A DNA stretch of 64,000 bases from JBHGXV01 sp041920505. GTDB taxonomy: Bacteria; Bacillota; Bacilli; Brevibacillales; Brevibacillaceae. Location: positions 33,475 to 97,474 of the forward strand of contig JBHGXV010000045.1 in the NCBI GenBank assembly GCA_041920505.1, given 5' to 3'. This document shows, piece by piece, positions 33,116-42,825 of the stretch; position 1 is the first letter of the stretch, and every line of letters starts with the position of its first letter. The notes beneath the pieces were generated by a model. The model made no database searches and was not told the DNA's origin. It worked only from the letters and a program-made list of their open reading frames with translations. The position numbers and the translations under genes were made by a program.

Positions 33116-34780
33116 TTACGCTGTCTCAATGTTGTCCGCCTTTTCCAGCCCGAAGGCCGCAATCGCCTGTTCGCGCAGCTTGTACTTCTGGATTTTGCCC
33201 GACGCGGTCATCGGATACTCCTTGACGAACTGGATGTAGTGCGGGATTTTGAAACGGGCGATCTTGCCCTCGCAGTACCGCTTCACTTCCTCTTCGGTCA
33301 GCGTCTCGCCCTCGCGCACCTTGATGCAGGCAAGCACCTGCTCGCCATACTTCTCGTCCGGCACGCCCACCACCTGCACGTCGAGAATCTTCGGATGGGT
33401 GTAAAGGAACTCCTCGATCTCGCGCGGATAGATGTTTTCCCCGCCGCGGATGATCATGTCTTTCAACCGGCCGGTGATGCGGAAGTAACCGTGTTCGTCC
33501 ATCGTCGCCAGATCGCCGGTGTGCAGCCAGCCTTCGTTGTCAATCGCCTTGTACGTCGCCTCCGGCATGTTGTAATAGCCTTTCATCACATGGTACCCGC
33601 GCGTGCACAGCTCCCCCTGCACTCCAGGCGGCACGGTCTCGCCGGTCAGCGGATCGACAATCTTCACTTCCACGCTAGGCAGTGCCCGGCCCACGGTGCT
33701 GACGCGCCGCTCAATGCTGTCGTCCGGCCGCGTCTGGGTGATGACCGGCGACGACTCGGTCTGGCCATAGGCAATCGTGATCTCGCGGATGCCCATCTTC
33801 TCCACCACGTTTTTCATCACTTCGATCGGGCAGGGGGAACCGGCCATGATGCCCGTGCGCAACGACGACAAGTCAAATTGCTCGAATGACGGATGGTTCA
33901 ACTCGGCGATAAACATCGTCGGCACGCCGTACAACGCCGTGCAGCGCTCCGCCGCCACCGTCTTGAGCACGACGCCCGGGTCGAAGGTGATGACCGGCAC
34001 CATCGTCGCCCCCGTCGCGACGCAGGCGAGCGTGCCCATCACGCAGCCGAAGCAGTGGAAAAACGGGACCGGGATGCAGACCCGATCGTCCAATCCGAGG
34101 TTTTGACAACCGGCCACCTGGATCGCGTTGTTGACAATATTGTTGTGGGTCAGCATCACCCCTTTGGGAAATCCGGTCGTTCCCGAGGTGTACTGCATGT
34201 TGATGACGTCATCCGGCTTCAGGCTGGCCTGGCGCGCCGCAAGCGCCTCGTCGCTCACCAGCGCCGAGCGCTCCATGAGGTCGCTCCATAGAAACATTCC
34301 CGGTTGCCGGGTGTCGCCGATGTAGATCACGTTTCGCAAGTGGGGCAACCGCGCCGAACGCAACTGGCCCGGCTCGCAAGTCTCCAGCTCGGGGCAAATC
34401 TCGCGGATCATCCCCAGGTAGTCCGCGTCCCGGTACGAGTCGATCAAAAGCAGCGTGGTGGCTTCCGACTGGCGCAGCAGATACTCCAGTTCGTGAAGGC
34501 GGTAACTGGTATTTACCGTCACCAGCACGCCGCCCATCTTGGCCGTGGCGAACTGTGCCGTCACCCACTCCGGCACGTTGGTGGCCCAGATGGCGATGTG
34601 TTCTCCCGCCTGAATCCCGAGTGACATGAAGCCTTTGGCTACTTGGTTGCACACCTGTTGAAACTGGCGGAAGGTGTAGCGCAGATTTCGTTCCCGGTAG
34701 ACGACCGCTTCCTTGTCGGGATAGCGGCTCGTCGTCTCGTCAAGCAAATCGCCGATGGTAATCGAACGCAACTCTGTCAT
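33116..34780 (-). CDS. Acyl-CoA ligase (AMP-binding, medium/long-chain type)
   Basis: A 554-residue adenylate-forming enzyme. MQYTSGTTGFPKGVMLTH is the P-loop, ITIAYGQTESSPVI motif II, WLHTGDLATMDEHGYFRITGRLKDMII the hinge, and TASGKIQKYKLRE carries the C-terminal catalytic lysine. It should activate a fatty or other carboxylic acid to its CoA thioester, like B. subtilis YngI. ATG at 34780 with AGAGGTG upstream is chosen over a GTG at 34792. Single gene; no regulator adjacent. Confidence 0.9.
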   Translation of the reverse strand: MTELRSITIGDLLDETTSRYPDKEAVVYRERNLRYTFRQFQQVCNQVAKGFMSLGIQAGEHIAIWATNVPEWVTAQFATAKMGGVLVTVNTSYRLHELEYLLRQSEATTLLLIDSYRDADYLGMIREICPELETCEPGQLRSARLPHLRNVIYIGDTRQPGMFLWSDLMERSALVSDEALAARQASLKPDDVINMQYTSGTTGFPKGVMLTHNNIVNNAIQVAGCQNLGLDDRVCIPVPFFHCFGCVMGTLACVATGATMVPVITFDPGVVLKTVAAERCTALYGVPTMFIAELNHPSFEQFDLSSLRTGIMAGSPCPIEVMKNVVEKMGIREITIAYGQTESSPVITQTRPDDSIERRVSTVGRALPSVEVKIVDPLTGETVPPGVQGELCTRGYHVMKGYYNMPEATYKAIDNEGWLHTGDLATMDEHGYFRITGRLKDMIIRGGENIYPREIEEFLYTHPKILDVQVVGVPDEKYGEQVLACIKVREGETLTEEEVKRYCEGKIARFKIPHYIQFVKEYPMTASGKIQKYKLREQAIAAFGLEKADNIETA

Positions 34781-34958
34781 CTTCGGCTTCACCTCTTCGC
34801 ATTATTCATATTATTCATGATTATCTGTAATTTTCTTTCGCTAAAGCGCTTTCAGATTCCTGCTCTCATGGAGAAAAAGAAAGAAAACCCGGCGATCGCC
34901 GAGCGTGATGTCGACAAGGGAAAAGGCTGCCGGGAAAAAACGAGCCTGCCGCCTTCGG

Positions 34959-35432
34959 TCACTGCACCTGGATCGTCTTGGACGCCTCGATCTTGTACGG
35001 GACGTGGTTGCTGTACACCAACTCGACGCGCAACTCGTGCTCCCCTTTGGGCAGTCTTTTCAGCAAGACTTCCGGTTCGTCCAGTTGATCAATCAGCTTG
35101 CCGTCCAGGTAGAGGTGGGCGTGTCCCTGGCCGAACACGGGCTGGGCGTTGGCGTCCGTCTGCGGCCGCACGAACTGGAAGTTCTCGGTGATCAGCTTCA
35201 AATCGGCGGTCGTTCCCTCCAGCTTCACGTCCAGCGCCAGATTGGGCTTGGGCGAGGCGAAGGGGTTGGACGCCGGTTTGGCGTTGGCGGCCACGCTCTG
35301 TTTATCTTGCTTGTAAGTGCCGGACGTCTCGAACGGACCGGTCACCAAGAGAACGATCCCGGCGACGAGCAGGATGAGCACGGCGGCGGCGACCCATATC
35401 AGCTTCCGAAGACTGATAATAAATACCCTCAT
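34959..35432 (-). CDS. Membrane-anchored hypothetical protein (157 aa)
   Basis: An N-terminal membrane anchor (LIWVAAAVLILLVAGIVLLVTG, after four basic or polar residues) leads to an extracytoplasmic domain of about 125 residues. The domain has beta-rich patterns, including GQGHAHLYLDGKLI and LPKGEHELRVELVYSNHVPY, resembling proteins that fold as Ig-like or cupredoxin-like sandwiches. I do not recognise a named family. ATG at 35432 has GGGAGAG seven bases upstream. Confidence 0.75.
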   Translation of the reverse strand: MRVFIISLRKLIWVAAAVLILLVAGIVLLVTGPFETSGTYKQDKQSVAANAKPASNPFASPKPNLALDVKLEGTTADLKLITENFQFVRPQTDANAQPVFGQGHAHLYLDGKLIDQLDEPEVLLKRLPKGEHELRVELVYSNHVPYKIEASKTIQVQ

Positions 35433-35496
35433 GATTCTTCTCTCCCTTTCAAGCCTATTTGTACATGCATACGCCATAAGAGGACGAGATAGAATC

Positions 35497-35527
35497 AAAA
35501 AAAGCAAGAGCACGTGCCCTTGCTTTT
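35497..35527 (-). terminator. Intrinsic terminator after yajQ
   Basis: On the minus strand AAAGCAAGGGCACGTGCTCTTGCTTTTTTT forms a stem (AGCAAGGGC/GCTCTTGCT) followed by a seven-base U run. It starts at the yajQ stop codon. Confidence 0.88.
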
Positions 35528-36017
35528 AGCGGTAGTTGATAAACTGCACCTCGATCGGCAGGTCCGCCTTCCGGATGGCGGCGATCACCATCTGCAACTC
35601 GTCCTTGCTCTTTCCGGTGACGCGGATCTGGTCGTCCTGAATCTGACTTTTTACTTTCAGGCCGGTTTCCTTGATGATGGCGTTGATCTTTTTCGCGTTG
35701 TCCTTGTCGATGCCCTGCACCAGTTTCACGCGCTGCCGCACCGTGCCGCCTGCCGCCGGTTCGATCTTGCCGTATTCCAGGTTCTTGATCGGCACGCCGC
35801 GCTTGATCAGCTTGCTCAACAGCACGTCTTTCACCTGGCCGAGCTTGTACTCGTCGTCGGAGAGGATGACGATCTCCTCTTTCTCCAGCGTAATGTCGCT
35901 CTTGCTGCCTTTAAAATCGAAACGGTTCTCGATCTCCTTCATCGCTGTATGTATCGCATTGGTCACCTCGGCCAAGTCCACCTTGGACACAATGTCAAAC
36001 GAACTTTCTTTGCTCAT
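35526..36017 (-). CDS. yajQ: YajQ-family nucleotide-binding protein
   Basis: A 163-residue UPF0234/YajQ protein. SSFDIVSKVDLAEVTNAIHTA opens it, NRFDFKGSKSDITL follows, and VQFINYR closes it, all diagnostic of the family. Family members bind nucleic acid or nucleotides, and c-di-GMP binding has been shown for some. It stands alone with a terminator behind it. Confidence 0.95.
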   Translation of the reverse strand: MSKESSFDIVSKVDLAEVTNAIHTAMKEIENRFDFKGSKSDITLEKEEIVILSDDEYKLGQVKDVLLSKLIKRGVPIKNLEYGKIEPAAGGTVRQRVKLVQGIDKDNAKKINAIIKETGLKVKSQIQDDQIRVTGKSKDELQMVIAAIRKADLPIEVQFINYR

Positions 36018-36069
36018 CTTGTTCTCCCTTCCTTCCCATTTTCTCGGCTATTATACCATCCCGTCGCCC

Positions 36070-36105
36070 AAAAAAGAAGGAACGCCCGCACCGGGACGTC
36101 CCTTC
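36070..36105 (-). terminator. Intrinsic terminator after SDR gene
   Basis: On the minus strand GAAGGGACGTCCCGGTGCGGGCGTTCCTTC is followed by TTTTTT: a 12-bp stem with one mismatch. It begins 20 bases after the SDR stop codon. Confidence 0.85.
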
Positions 36106-36124
36106 GGACCGCAAGAGAACCCGT

Positions 36125-36913
36125 TCAGATCGCTCTAACCATCCCGCCGTCGATCAGCAGGGACTGGCCGGTCACGTAGCTGTTGGCCGGCGAAGCGAGG
36201 AACGTGACGACGCGGGCAAACTCGTCCGGCTGGCCGTAGCGGCCGAGCGGAATCGTCGCCTCCATCTGCCGTTTCACTTCGTCTTGCTCCACGCCAAGCG
36301 CCCGGGCCCGAAGCTCATCGAGCGACGCGACGCGGTCGGTGGCAATCCGCCCCGGACCGACGGTGTTGATCAGGATGCCGTCCGGCCCCAGTTCGGCGGC
36401 AAGGGTTTTGGCCAAGCCGACGACGCCGGTGCGAAACGTGTTGGAAAGGATCAGGTTGTCGATCGGCTGTTTGAACGACGAGGAGGCGAAGTTGACGATC
36501 CGGCCAAACTTCTGTTTGCGCATGTAGGGCAGAACCGCGCGAATCGATCGCACGAAGCTGAGCAGGTTCAGCTCGAACGCCTGTTGCCACATCTCGTCGG
36601 TCATCTGGTCAAAGGTTCCGGCGACTGGACCGCCGGTGTTGTTGATCAGGATATCGACACCGCCGAAGCGTTTGACCGTCTCGTCGATGAGACGCTGGAT
36701 GTCCGCCGCCTTTGTCAGATCGACGACCAGGGCGAGAGGCGCTCTTCCCGTGATTTCTTCTATTTCCCGCGCTGTCACACTCAGCGCCGCTTCATCCCGC
36801 CCGCTAATCGTCACGTTGGTGCCTTCGCGGGCGAGCGAGACAGCGGTCGCTTTTCCCAACCCTTTGGTCGAGGCCAGCACAATCGCGGTGCGGCCGTTCA
36901 ACTGCAAATCCAT
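36125..36913 (-). CDS. Short-chain dehydrogenase/reductase-like protein with atypical active site
   Basis: A 262-residue SDR protein with a Rossmann N terminus (TAIVLASTKGLGKATAVSLA, a variant of TGxxxGIG) and INNTGGPVAG. Serine of the active site is kept in NFASSSFKQ. At the YxxxK position the sequence reads SNTFR before TGVVGLAKTLAAELG, so both Tyr and Lys appear replaced. Members with SNxxR here are a known divergent group annotated as 3-oxoacyl-ACP reductases, but their reaction is uncertain. LLIDGGMVRAI closes it. Monocistronic. Confidence 0.87.
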   Translation of the reverse strand: MDLQLNGRTAIVLASTKGLGKATAVSLAREGTNVTISGRDEAALSVTAREIEEITGRAPLALVVDLTKAADIQRLIDETVKRFGGVDILINNTGGPVAGTFDQMTDEMWQQAFELNLLSFVRSIRAVLPYMRKQKFGRIVNFASSSFKQPIDNLILSNTFRTGVVGLAKTLAAELGPDGILINTVGPGRIATDRVASLDELRARALGVEQDEVKRQMEATIPLGRYGQPDEFARVVTFLASPANSYVTGQSLLIDGGMVRAI

Positions 36914-36985
36914 CCATACTCCCCCTTCACAAAACGGCTGGTGATCTCTGCCTTTTCCCTCATTCTACCTGATCGGGACGGGAAA

Positions 36986-39900
36986 TCAAGCGAGAACGGA
37001 CTGCTGTTTGGCCAGACGCTTGGCTTGTTTCCGCTCCTTGCGCGCCAGTCTCCAGGCAAAGAAGCTCTCAAACAGCGAGTACAAGACCGGCACCAGCACC
37101 AGCGTGACCAAGGTGTGGAAAATCAGCCCGAAAATCACCACGGTAGCGAGCGGCGCCTCCATGTCGGAGCCTTCGGCGAACGCCAAGGCCATCGGTAGCA
37201 TCCCGAGAATCGCAGTGAGTTTGGTCATGATGACCGGGCGGACGCGGTCGCGCGCGCCCTGGATAATCGCTTGCGTAAGCTCCATGCCCCGGCTGCGCAA
37301 CAGGTTGATTCGGTCGATCAACAGGATCGCGTTGGAGACAACGATCCCCACCAGCATGATAATCCCGATCATCGCCATCGTCGAAAACTCGCGCTGGGTA
37401 AGGATAAACCCGACGACGACACCGACGGCGGCCATCGGAATGGTGAGCAGGATGATGAACGGATGGCTGAGACGGCCAAACTGGGCCACCATGATCACAT
37501 AGATCAGCGCAAACGCGCCAAGCACGACGAACAATCCGGCCATCAGGCTCTTGCTCTGCTCTTTCAGTTGGCCGGCAATCTCCACCTTGTATCCCGCCGG
37601 CACAGGGAATGTCTTCAGCTTTTCTTCGAGTTGGCGGCCGACGGTTCCGAGGTCGCTGCCGATAATCTCGCCGGAGACGGTGACCACACGCTCCCCTTTC
37701 TGGTGGCTAAGCGTGGTGGGAGATTTGCTGTACTTCCAGTCCACCAGATCGGAAAGCGGCACCTGTGCACCCGTACCGGTCTTGATCGTCACCTGGCGCA
37801 ACTGGTCCGGATGTTTCATCCAGTCCTCTGGATATCTGGCGGTGATGTCCACGTCCACACCGTCGGTCGACATTGTGGTGACGGTTTGCTCGCCGATCAG
37901 GCCGCCAAGCTGGCTCAACAGGGAACGCGGGTCCACCTGCAGCCGCTCCATCACGTCTTTGCGCGGTATGAGCGTCAGCTTCTCCGAACCTTGCTGAAAA
38001 TCGTTGCGCGTATTGTGCACGCCCGGAATGGTGAGCAACATCTTTTCCACGTCGGCGCTCAACTGGCGAGTCGTCTCCAGATCCTTGCCGATCACGTCGA
38101 TCTGAATGGGCGCCTGCTGGTCTGCTCCCCCGAACGACATCGTGATATGCTCCACACCGTTGATGCTGTTCAACCGATTGTTGATGTCGGCTTTTAACTC
38201 TTCCTTGTTGCGCTTGCGCTCCGACTTGCTAACGAGCCGGATGAACAGATCGGCCGAGTTTTTGTTGGCCATGACAAAGACGTCCTTAACCTCCGGCACC
38301 TGGCGCAACTGACTGTCCGCCGACAGCGCCGCTTCCTGGGTCCCCTGAAGCGTCGTTCCGATGGGCATCTCGATCCGCGCGTAGATCAGGTTTTCATTGG
38401 GGTTCATGCCTTCGCCCATTTTCACAAACGGCGCCAGCAGAATCGCCCCGACGAACATCGCGCAGGCCAAGCCGATCGTCAGCAGCCTGCGGCGCAGGGC
38501 AAGCGTGAGAATGCGCTGGAACAGCCGGACGACCCAACCGCCGCTCTCGCTCGCTGCTGCCGCACCGTCGGCGTGTGTATCCAGGCCCGCGCGGCGTACG
38601 GTTTCGCTAGCGCCGCGCGGGGCCCCAACCTTGCGCAGGAAGCGGTCGGCAAACACCGGAACGAAAAAGAACGCCGCCACGGTGGAACTGGTGATCGCCG
38701 CGGTTACAGTGAAGGCAATCGTCGCGAAAATCGGTTTGAGCCAATCTTCGAAATCGGCAAACACGAGCGGCAAAAAGACGATGATCAGCGTCAACTGCGA
38801 GGAAAAGACCGGGGTCATCACCTCTTTCGTGCCAAGCACGATCGCCCGCGTCAAGGTTTCCCCCTTCTCGCGGAAGTGATAGATGCTCTCCAGCACGACG
38901 ATGGCCGCGTCGACGATCAACCCGACAGACAGACTGAGCGAGATCAGCGTCACCAGGTCGATGTTGTAGCCGCCTATTTTCATCGCGATAAACGTCATCA
39001 GGGCCGACAGCGGCAGCGTCGTGGCGATAACCAATGTCACCCGCCAGTTGCGCAGAAACACCATCAGAATGAGGACGGCGAGCACGCCCCCGATCACCAC
39101 GTCGAGACTCAGGTTGCGGACGGCGTTCTTGATAAACGAAACGGCTTCAAACATGACGTCCAGACGATACTTTCCGTCCGCCTCGCGGTTGATTTGGGAG
39201 ACGACTTCCTCTACCTTGGCTTGTGTCTCAATCAGGTCGCTGCCGTCCATCCGCTTCACGCTCAGATGCACGTACGGTTTGCCCTGGTAGAGCGCGATCG
39301 CGTCTTTTCCTGTACCGCGCTGGTCTTCCACAGTGGCCAGTTGGCGAAGCGGAACGTTGCCGTAGCTGGTCTGGATCGGCACTTCGCCGATTTCCTGCAC
39401 GGACTTGAACGTGTTGTCCACCATGATGACCGTGTCGTAACCGGAGTTGGACAGTGTGCCCACCGCCTGCTTCCAGTTGGCTGCCTGCAGTTGGTCGATC
39501 ACTTCCTGCGGCGTGATCCGATAAGCCATCAACCGCTCCGGCCTTAGCGTGATCGTGATCTTGTTTGCCAGACTTTCGTCTACCACCACTTCCTTGACGC
39601 CGGGAACTTCCTCGATCCGGTCCTTGATCGTCGTCTTCGCCAGGTTGAGCATCGTCTGCATGTCAGCTCCGGTCAAGGCGTAGTCGATCATCTCTTCGTC
39701 GCCGAAGTTTTCCTGCACGATGTCAACGCGGTCGACCGACTTGGGGAAACTGTTGCGCAAGCGGTTGACGACGTTTTGCACGTCCTGTTTCACCTTGTCG
39801 CCCTTGCCTTCGTCGGCGGTCACCGTGATGCTGGCAAACCCGGTGCCGGTCGTCGACGCGTAGTCCTTGACGTCGGCGATCGACTTGATTTCCTTCTCCA

Positions 39901-40102
39901 CCCGGTCGGTCACCTTGTCTTCCATCTCTTCCGGGGGCAGCGAGCCGCCGGAGATTTGCACGTGGATGCGCGGAAAGTTGGTTTTGGGCACCAGCTCGAC
40001 GTTAAACAAAAACAGCGAGCCGAGACCGGCCAGGACGATCAGAAACGTCGCCAGGTAGACGATCAATTTTCGCTCTAGCAAAAAGGTAATCAATTTCTCC
40101 AT
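36986..40102 (-). CDS. RND efflux pump inner-membrane permease (AcrB/SwrC type)
   Basis: A 1038-residue resistance-nodulation-division transporter with two similar halves. MEKLITFLLERKLIVYLATFLIVLAGL is helix 1. VGLIVDAAIVVLESIYHF in helix 4 carries the proton-relay aspartate, and TLITLSLSVGLI-type and VGIVVSNAILLIDRINLLRSRG segments in the second half complete the fold. In Gram-positive bacteria these pumps export lipopeptides, fatty acids or drugs, as SwrC exports surfactin. Its adaptor gene ends two bases upstream of its start, so they form a two-gene operon; no outer-membrane channel is needed. Confidence 0.93.
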   Translation of the reverse strand: MEKLITFLLERKLIVYLATFLIVLAGLGSLFLFNVELVPKTNFPRIHVQISGGSLPPEEMEDKVTDRVEKEIKSIADVKDYASTTGTGFASITVTADEGKGDKVKQDVQNVVNRLRNSFPKSVDRVDIVQENFGDEEMIDYALTGADMQTMLNLAKTTIKDRIEEVPGVKEVVVDESLANKITITLRPERLMAYRITPQEVIDQLQAANWKQAVGTLSNSGYDTVIMVDNTFKSVQEIGEVPIQTSYGNVPLRQLATVEDQRGTGKDAIALYQGKPYVHLSVKRMDGSDLIETQAKVEEVVSQINREADGKYRLDVMFEAVSFIKNAVRNLSLDVVIGGVLAVLILMVFLRNWRVTLVIATTLPLSALMTFIAMKIGGYNIDLVTLISLSLSVGLIVDAAIVVLESIYHFREKGETLTRAIVLGTKEVMTPVFSSQLTLIIVFLPLVFADFEDWLKPIFATIAFTVTAAITSSTVAAFFFVPVFADRFLRKVGAPRGASETVRRAGLDTHADGAAAASESGGWVVRLFQRILTLALRRRLLTIGLACAMFVGAILLAPFVKMGEGMNPNENLIYARIEMPIGTTLQGTQEAALSADSQLRQVPEVKDVFVMANKNSADLFIRLVSKSERKRNKEELKADINNRLNSINGVEHITMSFGGADQQAPIQIDVIGKDLETTRQLSADVEKMLLTIPGVHNTRNDFQQGSEKLTLIPRKDVMERLQVDPRSLLSQLGGLIGEQTVTTMSTDGVDVDITARYPEDWMKHPDQLRQVTIKTGTGAQVPLSDLVDWKYSKSPTTLSHQKGERVVTVSGEIIGSDLGTVGRQLEEKLKTFPVPAGYKVEIAGQLKEQSKSLMAGLFVVLGAFALIYVIMVAQFGRLSHPFIILLTIPMAAVGVVVGFILTQREFSTMAMIGIIMLVGIVVSNAILLIDRINLLRSRGMELTQAIIQGARDRVRPVIMTKLTAILGMLPMALAFAEGSDMEAPLATVVIFGLIFHTLVTLVLVPVLYSLFESFFAWRLARKERKQAKRLAKQQSVLA

Positions 40103-40104
40103 CG

Positions 40105-41328
40105 TTACTCTCCTTTCGTGACGACTTTTTCGCCGTCAACGAAATAGGTAATTCCTGTTACAATCAACTGGTCGTTGGGTTTCACACCGGAGAGAATCTC
40201 GATCTGATCGTCCATCACCTGGCCCACCTGCACGATCCGCTTTTTCACCACGCCGTTTTCCACGGCCATCACGTAGCGGTCTTGCTTGGAGATGCCGACG
40301 CTCTCCAGCGGGACGACAAATCCGTTCAGCTTGCGCGGTTTCTCCACGGTGGCGATCATGCCGCCGCGCCATGTCCTGTCCGGGTTGGGGACGGTCACTT
40401 CGACGCGGTATTTACCGGTTTTCTCGTCGATCACCGGCGACACGAACGTGATGGTACCCGTGCTTTTCGCGCCGCTGTCGCTTTTTGCCGTCACCTGCTC
40501 ACCGACGCGGTACTGGCTGACCAGATCGTTGGTCACGTCGATGGTCACCTTCACTTCGGAGAGGTCGACCAAGTGGATCAAGTTGTTGCCCGGTCCGGAA
40601 AGTTCGCCCACTCCCTGGGTCACATCGACGATTGTGCCGGCAAACGGCGCGACGATTCGCGCGTCCTGAAGCGTTTTCTTCGCCCGTGCCACGTCTCCGG
40701 ACGCCTGCTGGAGCTGGGCGTCAAACACGGCGATGTCTTCCGCGTCGGCCCCCTTCACCAATTCCTGAAGCGAAATTTGTTCGTTTTTCAGCGCGGTTTG
40801 CGCCTGTTCGACGGCTCGCTTGCGGTCGTCCAGCTCCTTTTGCGAAATGGCACCGCCGGCATACAGTTTCTCGCTGCGCGCCAACTCGTCTTGTGCCTGT
40901 TTGAGATCCCGTTCCTTCTCCTGTACGCGCAGGCGCTGCTGGTCGATTTTCTCCTGCGACGCACCTTTGAGCGTCTGTGTTTTGCGCGCGGCCGTCTCCT
41001 TCACCCGGCCGGCCGCCGCCGCTACTTCCTGGTTGAAATAACTTCCGTCAAGCGCGGCGAGCAGTTGCCCCTTTTGCACGTTCGCGCCCTTTTGCACAGC
41101 GATTTGCGAAATCCTGCCCTGTGTCCCGAAGGAGAGCACCATGTCCTGTTTCGCCTCGACGACACCCGTAGCGGTCAGCAAAATCGGCGCCGTCTGTTTG
41201 TGGACGGTATAGACCTGCACCACTTTCGGCTTGGGTGCCGCCTGCTCCGCCGCGTCCGGTTTCGGGCCGCATCCGGCCGTCACCAGCAATGTCCCAGCCA
41301 ATACGATAGCCAAACCCTTTTTCACCAT
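40105..41328 (-). CDS. RND efflux adaptor (membrane fusion) lipoprotein
   Basis: A 407-residue protein with a lipoprotein signal (LAGTLLVTAGCG, lipobox cysteine near residue 20). A barrel-sandwich domain follows (QGRISQIAVQKGANVQKGQLLAALDG). A long coiled-coil hairpin runs from about residue 110 to 190 and is rich in Glu/Lys/Gln, then beta-barrel segments and a final domain. It links the downstream RND permease to the cell wall side. Two inverted repeats lie 90-140 bases upstream of the start. Confidence 0.92.
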   Translation of the reverse strand: MVKKGLAIVLAGTLLVTAGCGPKPDAAEQAAPKPKVVQVYTVHKQTAPILLTATGVVEAKQDMVLSFGTQGRISQIAVQKGANVQKGQLLAALDGSYFNQEVAAAAGRVKETAARKTQTLKGASQEKIDQQRLRVQEKERDLKQAQDELARSEKLYAGGAISQKELDDRKRAVEQAQTALKNEQISLQELVKGADAEDIAVFDAQLQQASGDVARAKKTLQDARIVAPFAGTIVDVTQGVGELSGPGNNLIHLVDLSEVKVTIDVTNDLVSQYRVGEQVTAKSDSGAKSTGTITFVSPVIDEKTGKYRVEVTVPNPDRTWRGGMIATVEKPRKLNGFVVPLESVGISKQDRYVMAVENGVVKKRIVQVGQVMDDQIEILSGVKPNDQLIVTGITYFVDGEKVVTKGE

Positions 41329-41417
41329 GATTCCTCCAACTCTCTCAATTCAGATTGCCTTTTCCAGTATGCCAATCGATTCCAACAGACTGAAACCGGC
41401 AACGGATGGAACTTCTC

Positions 41418-41464
41418 CTCCGTCCGCAGACGGAGACGGGACATTGTTCATGGGAAAAATGTCC
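41418..41464. promoter_or_regulatory. Two adjacent inverted repeats upstream of the RND pump operon
   Basis: CTCCGTC-CGCA-GACGGAG (41418-41435, perfect) is followed at once by GGACATT (41439-41445) and AATGTCC (41458-41464), a second perfect 7-bp repeat with a 12-base spacer. They lie in the 188-base gap between the rodA-like gene end and the adaptor gene start. They could be repressor sites or a leader hairpin; no promoter of good quality was recognised beside them. Confidence 0.35.
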
Positions 41465-41516
41465 ACATCTACACTACGATTGAGCGCAAAAAAAATTTCG
41501 CTTTTGATCAAAATTG

Positions 41517-42644
41517 TTATTCGCCGATCTCCCAGAGCGCGGACGGCCGCCGCATCCTGAGGATCAGCCCGAACGCGATCAGGTTGGAGACGAGCGAACT
41601 GCCGCCGTAACTGACGAACGGCAAGGTCAGGCCCGTGATCGGCGACAAGCCGATGTTCATGCCGATATTGACGAACACCTGAAACGACCACATAGTCACC
41701 ATCCCGCTGAGAAAAAACGCGGCGAACAGATCAGGGGTGTGCATCGCCCAGTCGACGAGCCGGTAAAACATCAACAGGTAGCAGAGCAACAAGAGGCTGG
41801 CGCCGATAAACCCCCACTGCTGGGCAATCACGGCAAAGATGAAATCCGTGTGCTGTTCCGGCAGTTTCGCGGACATCGGCATCACCCGCAACATGCGCGT
41901 GCCGTGGAGAGTGCCGCTGCCGACGACCTTTTTCGCCTGGATGTATTGGTAGCCGCTGCCCAACGGATCGTTCTCCGGGTGCACAAACGAGGTGAGCCGT
42001 TCCCATTGATGCGGGCGGACGACCTGGAAAAACCAGTCGGGGGACAGCGTGTACAAGAGATAGAGCCCTCCTGTCAGCAGCAAGACGGCCGCCGCCGCTG
42101 ACACGTGGGCCCACCTGGCGAGACGGGCGAGCAGAAAAAAACAGCCGAGCATGGAAAGGTAGATCAGCGCCATGCCCAGATCGGGCTGAACCAGCACGAT
42201 CAAGGTGGGCACCATCAGAACAAACAAGGGTTTGACCAACTGTTCGGCACGGGTAAACGCCCCGCGGTGCCGTTCGTACAGGCGGGCCAGCATCAGCAAG
42301 GTGGTCAGCCGGACGATCTCCGAGGGTTGAACGCTGACGAGCCCCAGGTCAATCCAGCTAAGCGCGCCGTTCACCTTCTTGCCAAACAGAAACACGCTGA
42401 CCAATAACCCCAGTCCGGCGGCGTACAACCAGTGGGCGTGCGCGGCCAGCAGGCGGTAGTCCAGGCGTTGAACCGCCGCCAGCATCCCCATGCCGATGAA
42501 CGTCCAGACAACCTGTTTGAGCATGTACGTCTGACCGGGGATGTCCCGAGTGGCCGTATACACCGCTGTTAGGCTGATGGCGGTCAGGCCGGCCAGCGCA
42601 ACAGCGATGATTAGATCCGGTTTTGCGCGTTCTCGCACGGACAT
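41517..42644 (-). CDS. RodA/FtsW/SpoVE-family SEDS glycosyltransferase
   Basis: A 375-residue SEDS protein with about ten membrane helices. GALSWIDLGLVSVQPSEIVRL, LVQPDLGMALIYL and the C-terminal TGLTLPFVSYGGSSLVSNLIAFGLIL are the hallmark motifs; the aspartate in QPDLG is the catalytic residue of the family. SEDS proteins polymerise lipid II into glycan strands. RodA-like (elongation) fits best, because a long loop with PENDPLGSGYQYIQAKKVVGSG is shared with RodA, but SpoVE cannot be excluded. Alone on its transcript. Confidence 0.9.
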   Translation of the reverse strand: MSVRERAKPDLIIAVALAGLTAISLTAVYTATRDIPGQTYMLKQVVWTFIGMGMLAAVQRLDYRLLAAHAHWLYAAGLGLLVSVFLFGKKVNGALSWIDLGLVSVQPSEIVRLTTLLMLARLYERHRGAFTRAEQLVKPLFVLMVPTLIVLVQPDLGMALIYLSMLGCFFLLARLARWAHVSAAAAVLLLTGGLYLLYTLSPDWFFQVVRPHQWERLTSFVHPENDPLGSGYQYIQAKKVVGSGTLHGTRMLRVMPMSAKLPEQHTDFIFAVIAQQWGFIGASLLLLCYLLMFYRLVDWAMHTPDLFAAFFLSGMVTMWSFQVFVNIGMNIGLSPITGLTLPFVSYGGSSLVSNLIAFGLILRMRRPSALWEIGE

Positions 42645-42825
42645 CGCCTCCCTCGCATCCAGTCACCGGGTAGTGTGCCCAGAAACAGGGAGAAACCGAC
42701 GGCCGGATCATCGTCGGTCTGCTACTTGCCGGTTACGGGTGGCTTGCCACGCCGTACGTTCAGAAGAAAGCCCCGAGGCGCAGGGCCAACGGGGCAAACA
42801 GGCATAGCGATGCGGTTTTGGAACG

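Noticed and set aside
40282..41610. Plus-strand open frame of 442 codons opposite the RND adaptor
   Set aside because: Antisense to a well-recognised lipoprotein adaptor with lipobox and coiled coil; no homology seen in the plus-strand product.
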